The notes: generated by a model from the sequence alone, not told the origin. Shown: positions 25,565 through 34,588, counted from the first letter of the stretch. The stretch: DNA of 35,941 bases from Ferrithrix thermotolerans DSM 19514 (GCA_945861325.1 CAMATY010000006.1:1-35941); one strand, 5' to 3'. Program-made: numbers and translations.

Positions 25565-25981
25565 TCAGATCGCCTCGTTTCGAGAAATAATGCGTGTCTT
25601 GATTGGTAATTTTTGGGCTGCACGGCTGAGCGCCTGATGAGCAGTTGCTGCAGTTGGATATGACAATTCGAATAGAACTCGACCTGGCTTGACAACTGCT
25701 ACCCACAACTCTGGGTTTCCTTTGCCAGAACCCATGCGAGTTTCGGCAGGCTTTTTTGTAACGGATTTGTCTGGAAATACGTTGATCCAAACTTTTCCAC
25801 CGCGCTTGATGTGACGAGTCATCGCGATTCGCGACGCTTCAATTTGGCGTGCAGTGATCCAACCTGGTTCGAGAGCTTGAATGCCGTACTCACCAAAAGC
25901 CAAATCGTTGGCTCCCTTTGAGACTCCAGCCATTCGACCGCGATGTTGCTTGCGGTGTTTAACTTTGCGTGGTTCTAACAT
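25565..25981 (-). CDS. rplP: 50S ribosomal protein L16 (uL16)
   Basis: Large-subunit protein near the A-site and peptidyl-transferase region, 138 residues. Seen: [45 protein letters not shown], and [19 protein letters not shown]. It ends 2 bp from rpmC. Confidence 0.98.
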   Translation of the reverse strand: MLEPRKVKHRKQHRGRMAGVSKGANDLAFGEYGIQALEPGWITARQIEASRIAMTRHIKRGGKVWINVFPDKSVTKKPAETRMGSGKGNPELWVAVVKPGRVLFELSYPTAATAHQALSRAAQKLPIKTRIISRNEAI

Positions 25982-25987
25982 GACAAC

Positions 25988-26869
25988 TTATCCCTCTCGC
26001 TTAAAATGAGGCGTTTCGTGACTGTCGTGACTTCGACGCTGAATATCTTCTTCTTCGTCCAACAATCGCTCGAACTCTGGATCTGCTTCTTTGACTAGAG
26101 GCACTAATGCGACATCTTCAATATCTGTTGGCTTTGGTCCGGCTGAAGTAACGACTTTTCGCGCAGCATCTGAGTGACCAGATGTTTCACCTGCAGCCAT
26201 CGCCGCTTCGCGAGTGATGCGGTCGTCGGTCTGTGATTTGTAAGGAAGAATTTCACCTTTGTACAGCCAAACTTTGACACCAATGCGACCAGAAGTCGTT
26301 GCTGCTTCACGGAAGCCGTAATCAATATTGGCGCGAAGCGTGTGTAGTGGAACTCGACCTTCGCGATACCACTCGCGACGGCACATTTCTGCTCCGCCAA
26401 GTCGGCCTGAACACTGCACTCGAATACCTTGTACGCCTTGCTTCTGAGCATTCTGCACCGCACGCTTCATCGCACGACGAAAAGCGATTCGGTTGACAAG
26501 TTGATCTGCAACTCCTTGAGCAACGAGAGCTGCGTCAAGTTCTGCATCACGGATTTCTGTGATGTTGAGTTGTACTTTGTTGTTGCCGGTGAGTTTTGTT
26601 AAGCCGGCGCGAAGCTCCTCGGCCTTTTGTCCTTTGCGACCGATGACGATTCCTGGGCGCGCAGTGTGGACATCAATTCGAAGTTTGTCGCGAGTTCGTT
26701 CGATTTCGATGCGACTGACAGCAGCATCCGAAAGTTGCACCTTGAGATAGTCGCGAATCTTCCAGTCTTCGGTGAGATACGCCTTGTAGTCCTTGGTGCT
26801 GAACCACTTGCTCTTCCAGTCGGTTGTTACACCGAGGCGAAAGCCGTACGGATTAATCTTTTGGCCCAT
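25988..26869 (-). CDS. rpsC: 30S ribosomal protein S3 (uS3)
   Basis: Head protein with mRNA-helicase role at the entry site, 293 residues. The start at 26869 ([14 protein letters not shown]) is the family start and has AGGAAG just upstream; a longer frame from 27055 overlaps rplV. Seen: the KH domain motif [15 protein letters not shown], then [33 protein letters not shown]. The C-terminal tail of about 60 residues is acidic and polar ([12 protein letters not shown]) and ends in HFKREG; such tails vary widely in Actinobacteria. Confidence 0.97.
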   Translation of the reverse strand: MGQKINPYGFRLGVTTDWKSKWFSTKDYKAYLTEDWKIRDYLKVQLSDAAVSRIEIERTRDKLRIDVHTARPGIVIGRKGQKAEELRAGLTKLTGNNKVQLNITEIRDAELDAALVAQGVADQLVNRIAFRRAMKRAVQNAQKQGVQGIRVQCSGRLGGAEMCRREWYREGRVPLHTLRANIDYGFREAATTSGRIGVKVWLYKGEILPYKSQTDDRITREAAMAAGETSGHSDAARKVVTSAGPKPTDIEDVALVPLVKEADPEFERLLDEEEDIQRRSHDSHETPHFKREG

Positions 26870-26870
26870 G

Positions 26871-27437
26871 TTACTTCCTAGTCGCTGTTTGAGTTTCGGC
26901 ATCAACTGGCGCATCTGCATTTGCATCGGCATCTGTTGTTGCTGGCTTTGATTTTTGTGAGCGTGCGCGACTTGCTTCAACGCGATCTCGACGACGAGCA
27001 GACTCTGCTCCACCGCGTGCTTCACTTTGTGTTTCGCGAATTGCGAGCGCAGCATCGCTCAATTTGTCAACGACGATCGTGATGTGACTGGTGCGCTTGA
27101 AAATTGCAGCGGAGCTACCTTTGGCGCGTGGACGAAAACGCTTGAGGGTTGGGCCTGCATCAGCGAAACAAGCTTTGATGTAAAGCTCTTCGGCATTTTG
27201 CTCAAAGTTATTTGTTGCGTTGGCGATTGCCGAGGCAAGCAACTTGCGCACGATGTGTGCTGAGTCGCGATCTGTTAAACGCAACAAGTCGTCGGCTGAT
27301 TTAACATCCATGCCACGCACAAGATTTAAAACCACGCGAACTTTTGACGGTGACAATCGAGCAAATCGCGTCGAAGCGCGAAAACCACTCGATACTCCAG
27401 CAACTCGTGTTGCTTCGTTTAGTTTTGGACCGGTCAT
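26871..27437 (-). CDS. rplV: 50S ribosomal protein L22 (uL22) with long C-terminal tail
   Basis: Lines the exit tunnel by a long beta-hairpin, 188 residues. The core has [33 protein letters not shown] and [23 protein letters not shown], the hairpin end. After about residue 135 there is a tail of roughly 50 residues, Arg/Ser-rich and then Ala/Asp/Thr-rich, absent from E. coli L22 (110 residues). It overlaps rpsS by 4 bp. Confidence 0.96.
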   Translation of the reverse strand: MTGPKLNEATRVAGVSSGFRASTRFARLSPSKVRVVLNLVRGMDVKSADDLLRLTDRDSAHIVRKLLASAIANATNNFEQNAEELYIKACFADAGPTLKRFRPRAKGSSAAIFKRTSHITIVVDKLSDAALAIRETQSEARGGAESARRRDRVEASRARSQKSKPATTDADANADAPVDAETQTATRK

Positions 27438-27745
27438 GACATACCTGATGGGCCGGCTGCCGCTGCGGCCGCTGCCGCTGCTTTTTCTTGACTTTGGTGA
27501 AATCTAAATGTTCGTGTTGGTGAGAATTCGCCAAGTTTGTGTCCGACCATTGACTCACTGATATAAACCGGCACGTGCTTGCGTCCGTCATGCACTGCAA
27601 AGGTGTGTCCGAGCATGTCGGGAATAATCGTGCTTCGACGGGACCAAGTCTTGATGACTTTGCGATCGCCACTTGCATTCATTGCATCTATCTTTTTGAG
27701 AAGGTGCTCGTCAACGAACGGACCTTTTTTAAGACTGCGTGACAT
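27434..27745 (-). CDS. rpsS: 30S ribosomal protein S19 (uS19) with poly-alanine tail
   Basis: Head protein, 103 residues. Seen: [47 protein letters not shown], and [16 protein letters not shown]-type motif near residue 80. The last 15 residues include nine consecutive alanines followed by GPSGMS, longer than usual (92-93 residues). It lies 3 bp after rplB. Confidence 0.97.
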   Translation of the reverse strand: MSRSLKKGPFVDEHLLKKIDAMNASGDRKVIKTWSRRSTIIPDMLGHTFAVHDGRKHVPVYISESMVGHKLGEFSPTRTFRFHQSQEKAAAAAAAAAGPSGMS

Positions 27746-27748
27746 TAA

Positions 27749-28585
27749 TTAACCTCGTGCCTTTCCGGATCGACGACGACGAACAATCATTTGTTGCGAC
27801 GACTTGTTCTTATTGCGAGTACGACGCTCTGGCTTACCCCATGGAGAAACTGGTGGACGACCTCCAGAAGTCTTTCCTTCGCCACCACCAAGTGGGTGGT
27901 CAACTGGGTTCATTACAACACCACGAGATTGTGGGCGAACGCCCTTCCAACGGTTGCGACCAGCTTTACCAATTTTGATCTGCTCGTGTTCTGAGTTTCC
28001 GATTTCGCCAACAGTTGCACGACAGTCAATTGGTACGCGACGCATTTCGCTTGATGGCATTCGCAAAGTTGCATACAAACCTTCTTTTGCCACCAACTGA
28101 ACTGCCATGCCGGCCGAGCGAGCAATTTTGCCACCTTGACCAGGACGCATTTCAATGTTGTGAACAGTTGTACCGACTGGCATGAAACGAAGTGGCAACG
28201 CATTACCAACAACGATGTCGGCTTTTGGTCCGCTCTCTACTCGAGCACCGACTTCTAGACCTTTTGGCGCAAGAATGTAAGACTTTGTTCCGTCGTTGTA
28301 ATGCAGTAACGCAATACGACATGTGCGGTTCGGGTCATATTCAATTGCTGCAACTTTTGCACCGCACTCATCTTTGCCGCGCTTGAAGTCGACCATCCGA
28401 TATTGCTGTTTGTGTCCGCCACCTTGGTGACGAGAAGTTATTCGACCTGCAGAGTTGCGACCACCGCGAGATGGCTTTGGAGCAAGCAGAGTTTTTTCTG
28501 GCGTTGTCTTTGTAACTTCACTGAAGTCTGAAACTGTTTGAAATCGGCGGCCTGGGCTCGTCGGGCGGCGTTTACGAATTGGCAT
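27749..28585 (-). CDS. rplB: 50S ribosomal protein L2 (uL2)
   Basis: Core large-subunit protein required for subunit association and peptidyl transfer, 278 residues. Seen: [39 protein letters not shown], and the C-terminal [15 protein letters not shown] with the conserved histidine, then [17 protein letters not shown]. Standard length and position. Confidence 0.98.
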   Translation of the reverse strand: MPIRKRRPTSPGRRFQTVSDFSEVTKTTPEKTLLAPKPSRGGRNSAGRITSRHQGGGHKQQYRMVDFKRGKDECGAKVAAIEYDPNRTCRIALLHYNDGTKSYILAPKGLEVGARVESGPKADIVVGNALPLRFMPVGTTVHNIEMRPGQGGKIARSAGMAVQLVAKEGLYATLRMPSSEMRRVPIDCRATVGEIGNSEHEQIKIGKAGRNRWKGVRPQSRGVVMNPVDHPLGGGEGKTSGGRPPVSPWGKPERRTRNKNKSSQQMIVRRRRSGKARG

Positions 28586-28606
28586 CTGGTGTCGGTCCTT
28601 GCTTGA

Positions 28607-28897
28607 TCAGTTCTCGAACAACGGGATTTGGCTTCCCGCTTCTAATGTGACAATCGCGCGCTTTGATCCATCACGCACACCGATTCGGTTTGTGCCACGC
28701 GTAATGCGGCGCTTTCCTGGGCGGTTAATCGTGTTGACGCGAGTTACTTTGACGCCCCAAATAGATTGCACGGCATCGCGAATCTCAGGCTTTGTTGCAT
28801 CTTGATGTACTTCAAACGTGTATGTGCCTTTATCAATTAACGAATAACTTTTCTCACTAACTACAGGCCGAAGAATAATGTCGCGTGGGTCTTTCAC
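28607..28897 (-). CDS. rplW: 50S ribosomal protein L23 (uL23)
   Basis: Exit-site protein that docks trigger factor and SRP, 96 residues. Seen: DIILRPVVSEKSYSLID, TYTFEVHQDATKPEIRDAVQSIWGVKVTRVNT, and GKRRITRGTNRIGVRDGSKRAIVTL. It overlaps rplD by 4 bp. Confidence 0.98.
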   Translation of the reverse strand: MKDPRDIILRPVVSEKSYSLIDKGTYTFEVHQDATKPEIRDAVQSIWGVKVTRVNTINRPGKRRITRGTNRIGVRDGSKRAIVTLEAGSQIPLFEN

Positions 28898-29514
28898 TTT
28901 GCAGCCTCCATTGCCGGCAGACTGGCTTTTGTAAACACGATCCAGTCATTGCACAAGATGTCGTATGCGTTGAGTTCTGGTGTGCTGAGCACATGAACAT
29001 CTGTGAGATTACGGAAACTCTTCCAGGCGCTCTCGTCTTTGCGCTCGAGAACGATCATTACGCGACCCGACATGCCGAGTGCAGTTATTGCTGCTGATGC
29101 TGCTTTCGTACTTGGAGCATCAAAGCCCCAATCTTCTACAACGACAACTTTGTTCTCGCTCATGCGATCTGACAACGCTGAGCGCAAAGCAAGTTGGATC
29201 ATTTTCTTTGGTGTGCGCTGAGAATATTTGCGCGGCTTTGGCCCAAGTGCCACACCACCACCGCTGAAATGAGGTGCACGAATTGAACCCTGACGAGCAT
29301 TACCCGTGCCCTTTTGCTTGAACGGTTTTTTACCGCCACCGCGAACTTCTGAGCGAGTCTTCGTGCTCTGAGTTCCCGAGCGACGATGCGCAAGTTGAGC
29401 AACAACGACTTGGTGCATCACAGGAATGTTTGGTGTGATACCGAACATTGAATCGGCAACTTCAATTGATGCGGCTTTTTTGCCGGCTGCACTCTTCATT
29501 TCAATCTTTGCCAT
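28894..29514 (-). CDS. rplD: 50S ribosomal protein L4 (uL4)
   Basis: Large-subunit assembly and tunnel protein, 206 residues. Seen: QVVVAQLAHRRSGTQSTKTRSEVRGGGKKPFKQKGTGNARQGSIRAPHFSGGGVALGP, the extended tunnel loop, then PKKMIQLALRSALSDR. In E. coli L4 represses its own operon; whether it does so here is unknown, though the rplC leader upstream is structured. Confidence 0.98.
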   Translation of the reverse strand: MAKIEMKSAAGKKAASIEVADSMFGITPNIPVMHQVVVAQLAHRRSGTQSTKTRSEVRGGGKKPFKQKGTGNARQGSIRAPHFSGGGVALGPKPRKYSQRTPKKMIQLALRSALSDRMSENKVVVVEDWGFDAPSTKAASAAITALGMSGRVMIVLERKDESAWKSFRNLTDVHVLSTPELNAYDILCNDWIVFTKASLPAMEAAK

Positions 29515-29516
29515 GG

Positions 29517-30188
29517 CTACTCCTTGGCCCCTTGGCTAGTTGGAGCTTTAACAGCGTTGCGAATAATCACAACACCACCATTTGGACCAGGAACAGAACC
29601 TTTAACGAGTAATAAATTTCGCTCGAGATCTGCTTGTACAACTTCAAGATTGAGAGTCGTAACTTGCTCGTGACCCATGTGGCCAGACATTCGCAAACCC
29701 TTGAAGACTCGACCAGGAAATGTGCACGAGCCGATTGAACCAGGTGTGCGATGGTGCTTGTGGTTACCGTGACTCGCTCCTTGACCACTGAAGTTGTGAC
29801 GCTTCATTGTTCCGGCGAAACCTTTACCACGACTAACGGCAGTTACATCGACTCGTTCGCCAACAACAAGAGTGTCAACTTTGATCTCTTGGCCGACTTC
29901 AAAGCCATCTACCGAATCAAGACGCAATTCAATCAGTCTGCGACCTGCAGCCACATTGCGGGCACCGCTCTTAGGGGCGAAGTGTCCTGCTTCTGCTTTA
30001 GTAAGTTTTTTTGGATCTCGTTGTCCGTAGGTAACTTGCAACGCGGTGTAACCATCAGTAGCGCCAGTTTTTACCTGCACAATTCGAGCTGGCTCAATTC
30101 TTAACACGGTGACAGGCACGACGCGTTGGTCGTCACTCCACACTTGTGTCATGCCGACCTTTTCGCCGACGATCGCTTTTTGTGCCAT
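29517..30188 (-). CDS. rplC: 50S ribosomal protein L3 (uL3)
   Basis: Large-subunit assembly protein close to the peptidyl-transferase centre, 223 residues from the ATG at 30188 (MAQKAIVGEKVGMTQVW). A longer frame from 30260 runs into the leader hairpin and is rejected; an AAGG lies about 10 bp upstream of the chosen ATG. Seen: SRGKGFAGTMKRHNFSGQGASHGNHKHHRTPGSIG, the signature block. It is first in a block that runs to secY and is separated from rpsJ by two foreign-looking genes. Confidence 0.97.
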   Translation of the reverse strand: MAQKAIVGEKVGMTQVWSDDQRVVPVTVLRIEPARIVQVKTGATDGYTALQVTYGQRDPKKLTKAEAGHFAPKSGARNVAAGRRLIELRLDSVDGFEVGQEIKVDTLVVGERVDVTAVSRGKGFAGTMKRHNFSGQGASHGNHKHHRTPGSIGSCTFPGRVFKGLRMSGHMGHEQVTTLNLEVVQADLERNLLLVKGSVPGPNGGVVIIRNAVKAPTSQGAKE

Positions 30189-30244
30189 GAGGCCAAAACC
30201 TTTTCTCGAAATGATTAATAAAATAATTCTTGTATTCGCACAAA

Positions 30245-30273
30245 TGCTCCGCGCGGCCAAAGCCTGCGGAGCA
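30245..30273 (-). other. GC-rich hairpin in the rplC leader
   Basis: Perfect 8-bp arms TGCTCCGC (30245-30252) and GCGGAGCA (30266-30273), with an inner GGC/GCC pairing. On the minus strand it is followed by TTTGTGCG, a poor U-tract, so it is more likely a leader structure or weak attenuator than a strong terminator. Confidence 0.6.
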
Positions 30274-30388
30274 CTTTTATAGTTTTCGCTGTGAGGTACT
30301 CGCTAATCACACGGGCGCACACAGACATCAATTTTTAGGATTGATCTCTTCATTTGCAACCATTAAAAATGGCTACGAACGAAGTATT

Positions 30389-30417
30389 ACTCTATCCCCC
30401 TAGAACCCAGTCCCCAA
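30389..30417 (-). promoter_or_regulatory. candidate promoter for the rplC operon
   Basis: On the minus strand TTGGGG (30412-30417), 17 bp, then TAGAGT (30389-30394). The -10 fits TAnnnT. It is proposed because the insertion upstream should leave rplC without the rpsJ promoter. Confidence 0.4.
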
Positions 30418-30457
30418 ACGATAAAACCCAATAAAATTTGATTATTTCGACTGGCTT

Positions 30458-31714
30458 TTAGTTGCTTCGGGCTACCAGGGTGGCCTCGAAAGACAGGCGC
30501 TTGCCAGCCCTCGAAATTTCAATTTTGACTTTTTGACCTGGCACCGCATCGCGAATCGCCGCAACAAGACCGGCCTGGCCGTCAATCGGTTCGCCATCTA
30601 CTGAAAGCACGATGTCGTTGACAACAATTCCGGCGATTTCGGCTGGAGAACCGACCCGCACATCGGTGATAATCGCACCTTGTCCGCCATCTTCACGACC
30701 AGTCAGACCCACACCCAAGAAACCTTCAAGGCGCTCGACTCCGTTTGCTTGAGCACGAAGTTGCTCAATGACGATCAATACTTCATCTACCGAAATCGAA
30801 AACCCAATGTTCGTGGCAGCCGATTCAGAGTCGCCACGGGCTACAGCAGTATTGATGCCGACTACTTCGCCTTGGAGATTAACTAAAGGCCCACCAGAGT
30901 TTCCGGACGAAATTGCCGCGTCAGTTTGGATCAGCGAATTCAATGCCCCAGACTCGGTTTCGATAGTTCGCTTAATTGCCGAGACAATTCCCGAAGTAAC
31001 CGTCGGCCCGCCGTCTAATGCCAGCGCATATCCGATTGCAATTACCGAATCACCAATATTTACGCTGCCCGGTTTAGCAAAGGTAGCTACGATCAGACCA
31101 GTTGCGTCAACTTTGATTAATGCCAAGTCGTTGCCGACGTCAGTTGCTAATACTTTTGCAATTCGTGGCTCGGTCTCGCCAGCCAAACGCACGACAACTT
31201 CGGTTGCACCTTCAACCACATGGGCATTCGTCAATATTTCGCCGTTCGATGTAAGCACGAGTCCTGTGCCAACTGCGCGACCGTTTCCATTTGCGTCACT
31301 AAGAGTCGCAGTGATCGTGACAACGCTATTAGCGAGGCGCAGTGCAACTTTTGCGATCAATGAGTCAACTTTTTGGCTTCCGTCTGTCGAAACAATAATT
31401 GGTGGAGATATCAACTGAGTTACCGATTTTTTTGAACCGTATCCCTGAAAATTGATTTCGTTGGCAACAAAAGTGCCAGAAATTCCGCCGATTAGACCGA
31501 ACAAGGTCGAGACCCCCACAACCACAAAAGGCAACCGAACTCGTTTTGGCTTGTTTGAGTTATATCTAGATGCCTGTTGATTGCCGGCGAACTGCGATAG
31601 CGATGGTGGCGGCAACTTTGTTGAACCAGAAGAATTTTCAAGTTGGCTAGTTGATTGGCTAACGGACTCGTTAGTTGACTGGCTGTCTGAATCAAACCGG
31701 GAGTAATCGCTCAT
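30458..31714 (-). CDS. membrane-anchored HtrA/DegP-type trypsin-like serine protease with PDZ domain
   Basis: Envelope protease of the DegP/HtrA family for protein quality control, 418 residues. Domains: a Ser/Gln/Thr-rich cytoplasmic N-terminus (about 1-58), one membrane segment VVVGVSTLFGLIGGISGTFV (about 64-83), the protease with the complete triad His165 (LTNAHVVEG), Asp196 (GNDLALIKV) and Ser273 (SGNSGGPLVN), then a PDZ domain (about 325-415, GFLGVGL and AGIVVNDIVLSVDG). The active site faces outside. It lies in a ribosomal protein cluster, between the methyltransferase gene and rplC, which is not a usual place; both adjacent gaps are large enough for own promoters. Confidence 0.93.
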   Translation of the reverse strand: MSDYSRFDSDSQSTNESVSQSTSQLENSSGSTKLPPPSLSQFAGNQQASRYNSNKPKRVRLPFVVVGVSTLFGLIGGISGTFVANEINFQGYGSKKSVTQLISPPIIVSTDGSQKVDSLIAKVALRLANSVVTITATLSDANGNGRAVGTGLVLTSNGEILTNAHVVEGATEVVVRLAGETEPRIAKVLATDVGNDLALIKVDATGLIVATFAKPGSVNIGDSVIAIGYALALDGGPTVTSGIVSAIKRTIETESGALNSLIQTDAAISSGNSGGPLVNLQGEVVGINTAVARGDSESAATNIGFSISVDEVLIVIEQLRAQANGVERLEGFLGVGLTGREDGGQGAIITDVRVGSPAEIAGIVVNDIVLSVDGEPIDGQAGLVAAIRDAVPGQKVKIEISRAGKRLSFEATLVARSN

Positions 31715-31729
31715 GACTTAGTTTCTATC

Positions 31730-31751
31730 GCGAAATGGCTTTATATTTCGC
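31730..31751. repeat. 7-bp inverted repeat just before the htrA start
   Basis: Arms GCGAAAT (31730-31736) and ATTTCGC (31745-31751) with an 8-bp loop that contains TATAAAG on the minus strand. It is 15 bp upstream of the htrA ATG, where no Shine-Dalgarno is evident. It may be an operator or an mRNA hairpin that limits translation. Confidence 0.5.
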
Positions 31752-31811
31752 TGAGAATGCGCAAATCTTAATGGATTCTTAGATCTCATCGTTTTGAACT
31801 GAGCAGAATCT

Positions 31812-32936
31812 CTAGTCAACACTTGGTGGAACTGCCCATAGCACTTCACTGCCGTTGAGTCGTGTGGCAATTTTCTCAGCAAGCGACGGAATGAAAGGCA
31901 GATAAACGGTCGCCCCTGGCAAAACTTCACTCGGGTTTATCACCGGTCGGCCATATAACTTCTTACCTACTCGGGAGAGATCTTCGTCAACGAAAAACTT
32001 AACATCCAACTCACATTCACCAAACAACCACAATGCGTTGATCGATGTTCCAAAAATTCCAAAAGATTTCGACTTGGCCAGTTGCATCGCATGCTTTCTT
32101 ACTTCAGTCAGCCAACGAATCGAGTCACCAACCCAAGCAGTATCTGGCAAGCCAGAATTTCTCGAATTAGCCGATGTTTTCAAAGGTTTACATACAGCCC
32201 AACATTCTCGTGTTTCAAGACGAGACTCAATTCGCACAACTTCAAAGCCAGCTCGCTCAAGAAATAGCGTGAGGGTCGGCGTTGAAAAATGCGAACAATG
32301 GTCAGCGATCAGCAACTTAAACGGATCCTTCGAGCAATCAGGGACGGCGATTACTAAATGACCATTTTCGTTCAGCATCGTGCTCAGCAATTTCATGGTT
32401 TCAAATGGCGAAGTTAGGTGCTCAAGCGAGTGGGACATCGAAATCAAATCGAACTTTAAATTTTGATCAAGTTCTCCAACAATCAGTTTCTTAAAATTTG
32501 GGATCTGTGAAACTTTATTTAGTTCACGATCATCAAGGTCGAACCCAAACAGATTGAAGTCACTTCTCAACTTGGAGAATGACCAAAGTAAAGTGCCTGC
32601 GCCGCAACCAAAGTCAAGAACTGATCCACCTGTTCGGGTTTGGCAGGTTTTTACCACTGAATCAACGAACAGTTCCCCGCGCCCAGACGATGCGCCATCA
32701 ATAAACACCGTCTGATCGTTATCGCTGGTCTGATAATACGAGGCGTAATCGCTGTAGATTTCGGATGCAGATTTCTGCCACTCATCATTTACTTCAGCCT
32801 GCGGAAACCCACAATCTTTGCAAATAGCGATGTTCAAACCCCGACGCCATGGTTTAACGTCTGAAGTAATCGTGCGAAAGTCAGAGAATGAAGGCTCTCT
32901 GACCAGATTTTCGCTCTCACAATAAATGCACTGCAT
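31812..32936 (-). CDS. SAM-dependent C-methyltransferase-like protein (NovU/TylC3-type architecture)
   Basis: Probably methylates a nucleotide sugar or other small glycan precursor; the substrate is not known. The protein has 374 residues. Seen: an N-terminal zinc-type knuckle (Cys3, Cys6, Cys39, Cys42), the SAM motif SVLDFGCGAGTLLW (about 104-117), GFDLDD, MSHSLEHLTSPFE, DHCSHFSTPTLTLFLERAGF, and a second Rossmann-like C-terminal part with FGIFGTSINALWLF. This three-part layout matches sugar C-methyltransferases of the Methyltransf_13/11/14 type. It lies 66 bp after rpsJ, separated by tandem repeats, and 97 bp before htrA. It is not part of the usual S10 operon and so is likely acquired. Confidence 0.88.
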   Translation of the reverse strand: MQCIYCESENLVREPSFSDFRTITSDVKPWRRGLNIAICKDCGFPQAEVNDEWQKSASEIYSDYASYYQTSDNDQTVFIDGASSGRGELFVDSVVKTCQTRTGGSVLDFGCGAGTLLWSFSKLRSDFNLFGFDLDDRELNKVSQIPNFKKLIVGELDQNLKFDLISMSHSLEHLTSPFETMKLLSTMLNENGHLVIAVPDCSKDPFKLLIADHCSHFSTPTLTLFLERAGFEVVRIESRLETRECWAVCKPLKTSANSRNSGLPDTAWVGDSIRWLTEVRKHAMQLAKSKSFGIFGTSINALWLFGECELDVKFFVDEDLSRVGKKLYGRPVINPSEVLPGATVYLPFIPSLAEKIATRLNGSEVLWAVPPSVD

Positions 32937-32941
32937 CGATT

Positions 32942-32992
32942 TAAAACTAGATCCAAAAACTAGATCTAAAAATTAGACCCAAAACTAAACCC
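32942..32992. repeat. degenerate 13-bp tandem repeat, 4 units, between rpsJ and the methyltransferase
   Basis: Units 32942-32954, 32955-32967, 32968-32980 and 32981-32992 (last one 12 bp), each close to AAAAACTAGATCC. They fill nearly all of the 66-bp gap between the methyltransferase start and the rpsJ stop. Four units is too few, and the units too short, for CRISPR. Confidence 0.85.
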
Positions 32993-33002
32993 AATGTTGT
33001 TG

Positions 33003-33317
33003 TTAAGAGTTTTGGATTTTGATTTCGATGTCAACGCCAGCAGGAAGTTCTAAGCGTTGGAGGCTGTCAATTGTTTTGGCGTTTGGATCAACAATGTCAA
33101 TCAAGCGTTTGTGAATTCGCATTTCAAAATGTTCGCGCGAATCTTTGTCAACGTGCGGACCACGAATAACCGTGAACCGATGCTTGTCGGTAGGCAATGG
33201 AATCGGTCCACGCACCGTCGCACTCGTGCGAGTCACAGTCTCAACGATTTTCTTTGCTGACTCGTCGATGTTCTGGTGATCAAACGCCTTGAGACGGATA
33301 CGGATGCTTTGTGCCAT
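33003..33317 (-). CDS. rpsJ: 30S ribosomal protein S10 (uS10)
   Basis: Small-subunit head protein, 104 residues. Seen: [28 protein letters not shown], the [29 protein letters not shown] loop and [21 protein letters not shown]. It lies 25 bp after tuf, the usual tuf-rpsJ order, but rplC does not follow it. Confidence 0.98.
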   Translation of the reverse strand: MAQSIRIRLKAFDHQNIDESAKKIVETVTRTSATVRGPIPLPTDKHRFTVIRGPHVDKDSREHFEMRIHKRLIDIVDPNAKTIDSLQRLELPAGVDIEIKIQNS

Positions 33318-33342
33318 CAGTGTGAACCGGTTCTAAAACGAT

Positions 33343-34527
33343 CTACTTGAGAATCTTCGTTACGCGACCAGCACCTACTGTGCGACCGCCTTCACGAATT
33401 GCGAAGCGAAGACCTTCAACCATGGCGATTGCCTTGCCGAGTTCGACAGTCATTGTCACGTTGTCGCCAGGCATAACCATTTCTGTGCCCTTTGGAAGTT
33501 CAACGGTTCCAGTTACGTCAGTTGTTCGAAAGAAGAACTGTGGCCGGTAATTGTTGAAGAAAGGCTTATGGCGTCCGCCTTCTTCTTTCTTCAATACGTA
33601 GACCTGACCTTCGAAGTTCGTGTGCGGGGTAATTGAACCTGGTGCACACAACACTTGACCGCGCTCAACTTCTTCTTTTTTAGTTCCACGAAGAAGGGCA
33701 CCAATGTTGTCGCCTGCTTGACCTTCGTCGAGCAACTTGCGGAACATTTCTACTCCGGTGCAAACAGTCTTTTGTGTGTCACGAAGACCAACGATTTCAA
33801 TTTCGTCGCCGGTGTGAACTTTGCCTTGCTCAACTTTGCCAGTAACTACGGTTCCACGACCAGTGATCGTGAACACGTCTTCAATTGGCATCAAGAAAGG
33901 CTTGTCAAGTTCACGCTTTGGCTCTGGGATTGAGTTGTCACAAGCATTCATCAGCTCCATGATCTTTTCTTGCCATGCTGCATCGCCTTCGAGGGCTTTG
34001 AGCGCCGAGACGCGAACGACTGGGCAATTCTTGCCGTCGAACTCGTACGAGGTGAGCAAGTCACGAACTTCTTCTTCAACAAGTTGCAACATGTCTTCGT
34101 CATCAACTGAGTCTGACTTGTTAAGAGCAACAACGATGTATGGCACACCAACTTGACGAGCAAGAAGAACGTGCTCACGAGTTTGTGGCATTGGACCGTC
34201 AGTTGCTGCTACTACCAAAATTGCACCGTCTACTTGAGCAGCACCAGTGATCATGTTCTTGATGTAGTCAGCGTGACCTGGCATGTCAACGTGTGCGTAG
34301 TGACGCTTCTCGGTGTTGTACTCAATGTGAGCAATCGAGATAGTAATACCACGAGCCTTCTCTTCAGGTGCCTTGTCGATTTGATCGAAAGGTGTGTACT
34401 CGGCAAGACCCTTGCCTGCGAGTGTCTTTGAGATCGCTGCTGTCAATGTTGTTTTGCCGTGGTCAATGTGACCCATCGTGCCGATGTTGACGTGTGGCTT
34501 GACGCGCTCGAATTTCGCTTTACTCAT
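33343..34527 (-). CDS. tuf: elongation factor Tu
   Basis: GTPase that delivers aminoacyl-tRNA to the ribosome, 394 residues. Seen: G1 GHIDHGKTT (19-27), the effector segment [11 protein letters not shown]3 DMPGHADY (Met where E. coli has Cys), G4 NKSD, and domains 2 and 3 with [14 protein letters not shown] and [10 protein letters not shown] strong AGGGAGAA precedes the ATG. It follows fusA by 61 bp. One complete copy is seen here. Confidence 0.98.
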   Translation of the reverse strand: MSKAKFERVKPHVNIGTMGHIDHGKTTLTAAISKTLAGKGLAEYTPFDQIDKAPEEKARGITISIAHIEYNTEKRHYAHVDMPGHADYIKNMITGAAQVDGAILVVAATDGPMPQTREHVLLARQVGVPYIVVALNKSDSVDDEDMLQLVEEEVRDLLTSYEFDGKNCPVVRVSALKALEGDAAWQEKIMELMNACDNSIPEPKRELDKPFLMPIEDVFTITGRGTVVTGKVEQGKVHTGDEIEIVGLRDTQKTVCTGVEMFRKLLDEGQAGDNIGALLRGTKKEEVERGQVLCAPGSITPHTNFEGQVYVLKKEEGGRHKPFFNNYRPQFFFRTTDVTGTVELPKGTEMVMPGDNVTMTVELGKAIAMVEGLRFAIREGGRTVGAGRVTKILK

Positions 34528-34588
34528 TGTTCTTCTCCCTATTAATTGTCGTTATCTGTAGTTACTTCTGAAACTTTGGCAGGCTTGG

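Larger units (their letters stand above)
30189..30457 (-). promoter_or_regulatory. leader region of the rplC operon (269 bp, no gene)
   Basis: Gap between htrA and rplC. It holds a candidate promoter (30389-30417) far from the start, an inverted repeat ATCAAT/ATTGAT (30327-30332 and 30340-30345) and a GC-rich hairpin (30245-30273). If the promoter is right the mRNA leader is close to 190 nt, long enough for a regulatory structure. No open reading frame was supported here. Confidence 0.5.

Noticed and set aside
30245-30285. GC-rich hairpin followed by CTTTTATAGTTTT read as a plus-strand terminator
   Set aside because: No plus-strand gene leads into it. On the minus strand, which is transcribed, the U-tract is poor, so it was kept only as a leader hairpin.
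30768-31418. Open 216-codon frame on the plus strand
   Set aside because: It is opposite the HtrA protease gene with its full catalytic triad, and arises from that gene's codon bias.
32942-32992. Possible CRISPR array
   Set aside because: Units are 13 bp, directly adjacent without spacers, degenerate, and no cas gene is near.
34260-34300. EF-Tu G3 motif DMPGHADY in place of DCPGHADY as a resistance or functional change
   Set aside because: The residue before PGH varies among bacterial EF-Tu proteins, so this alone says nothing special.
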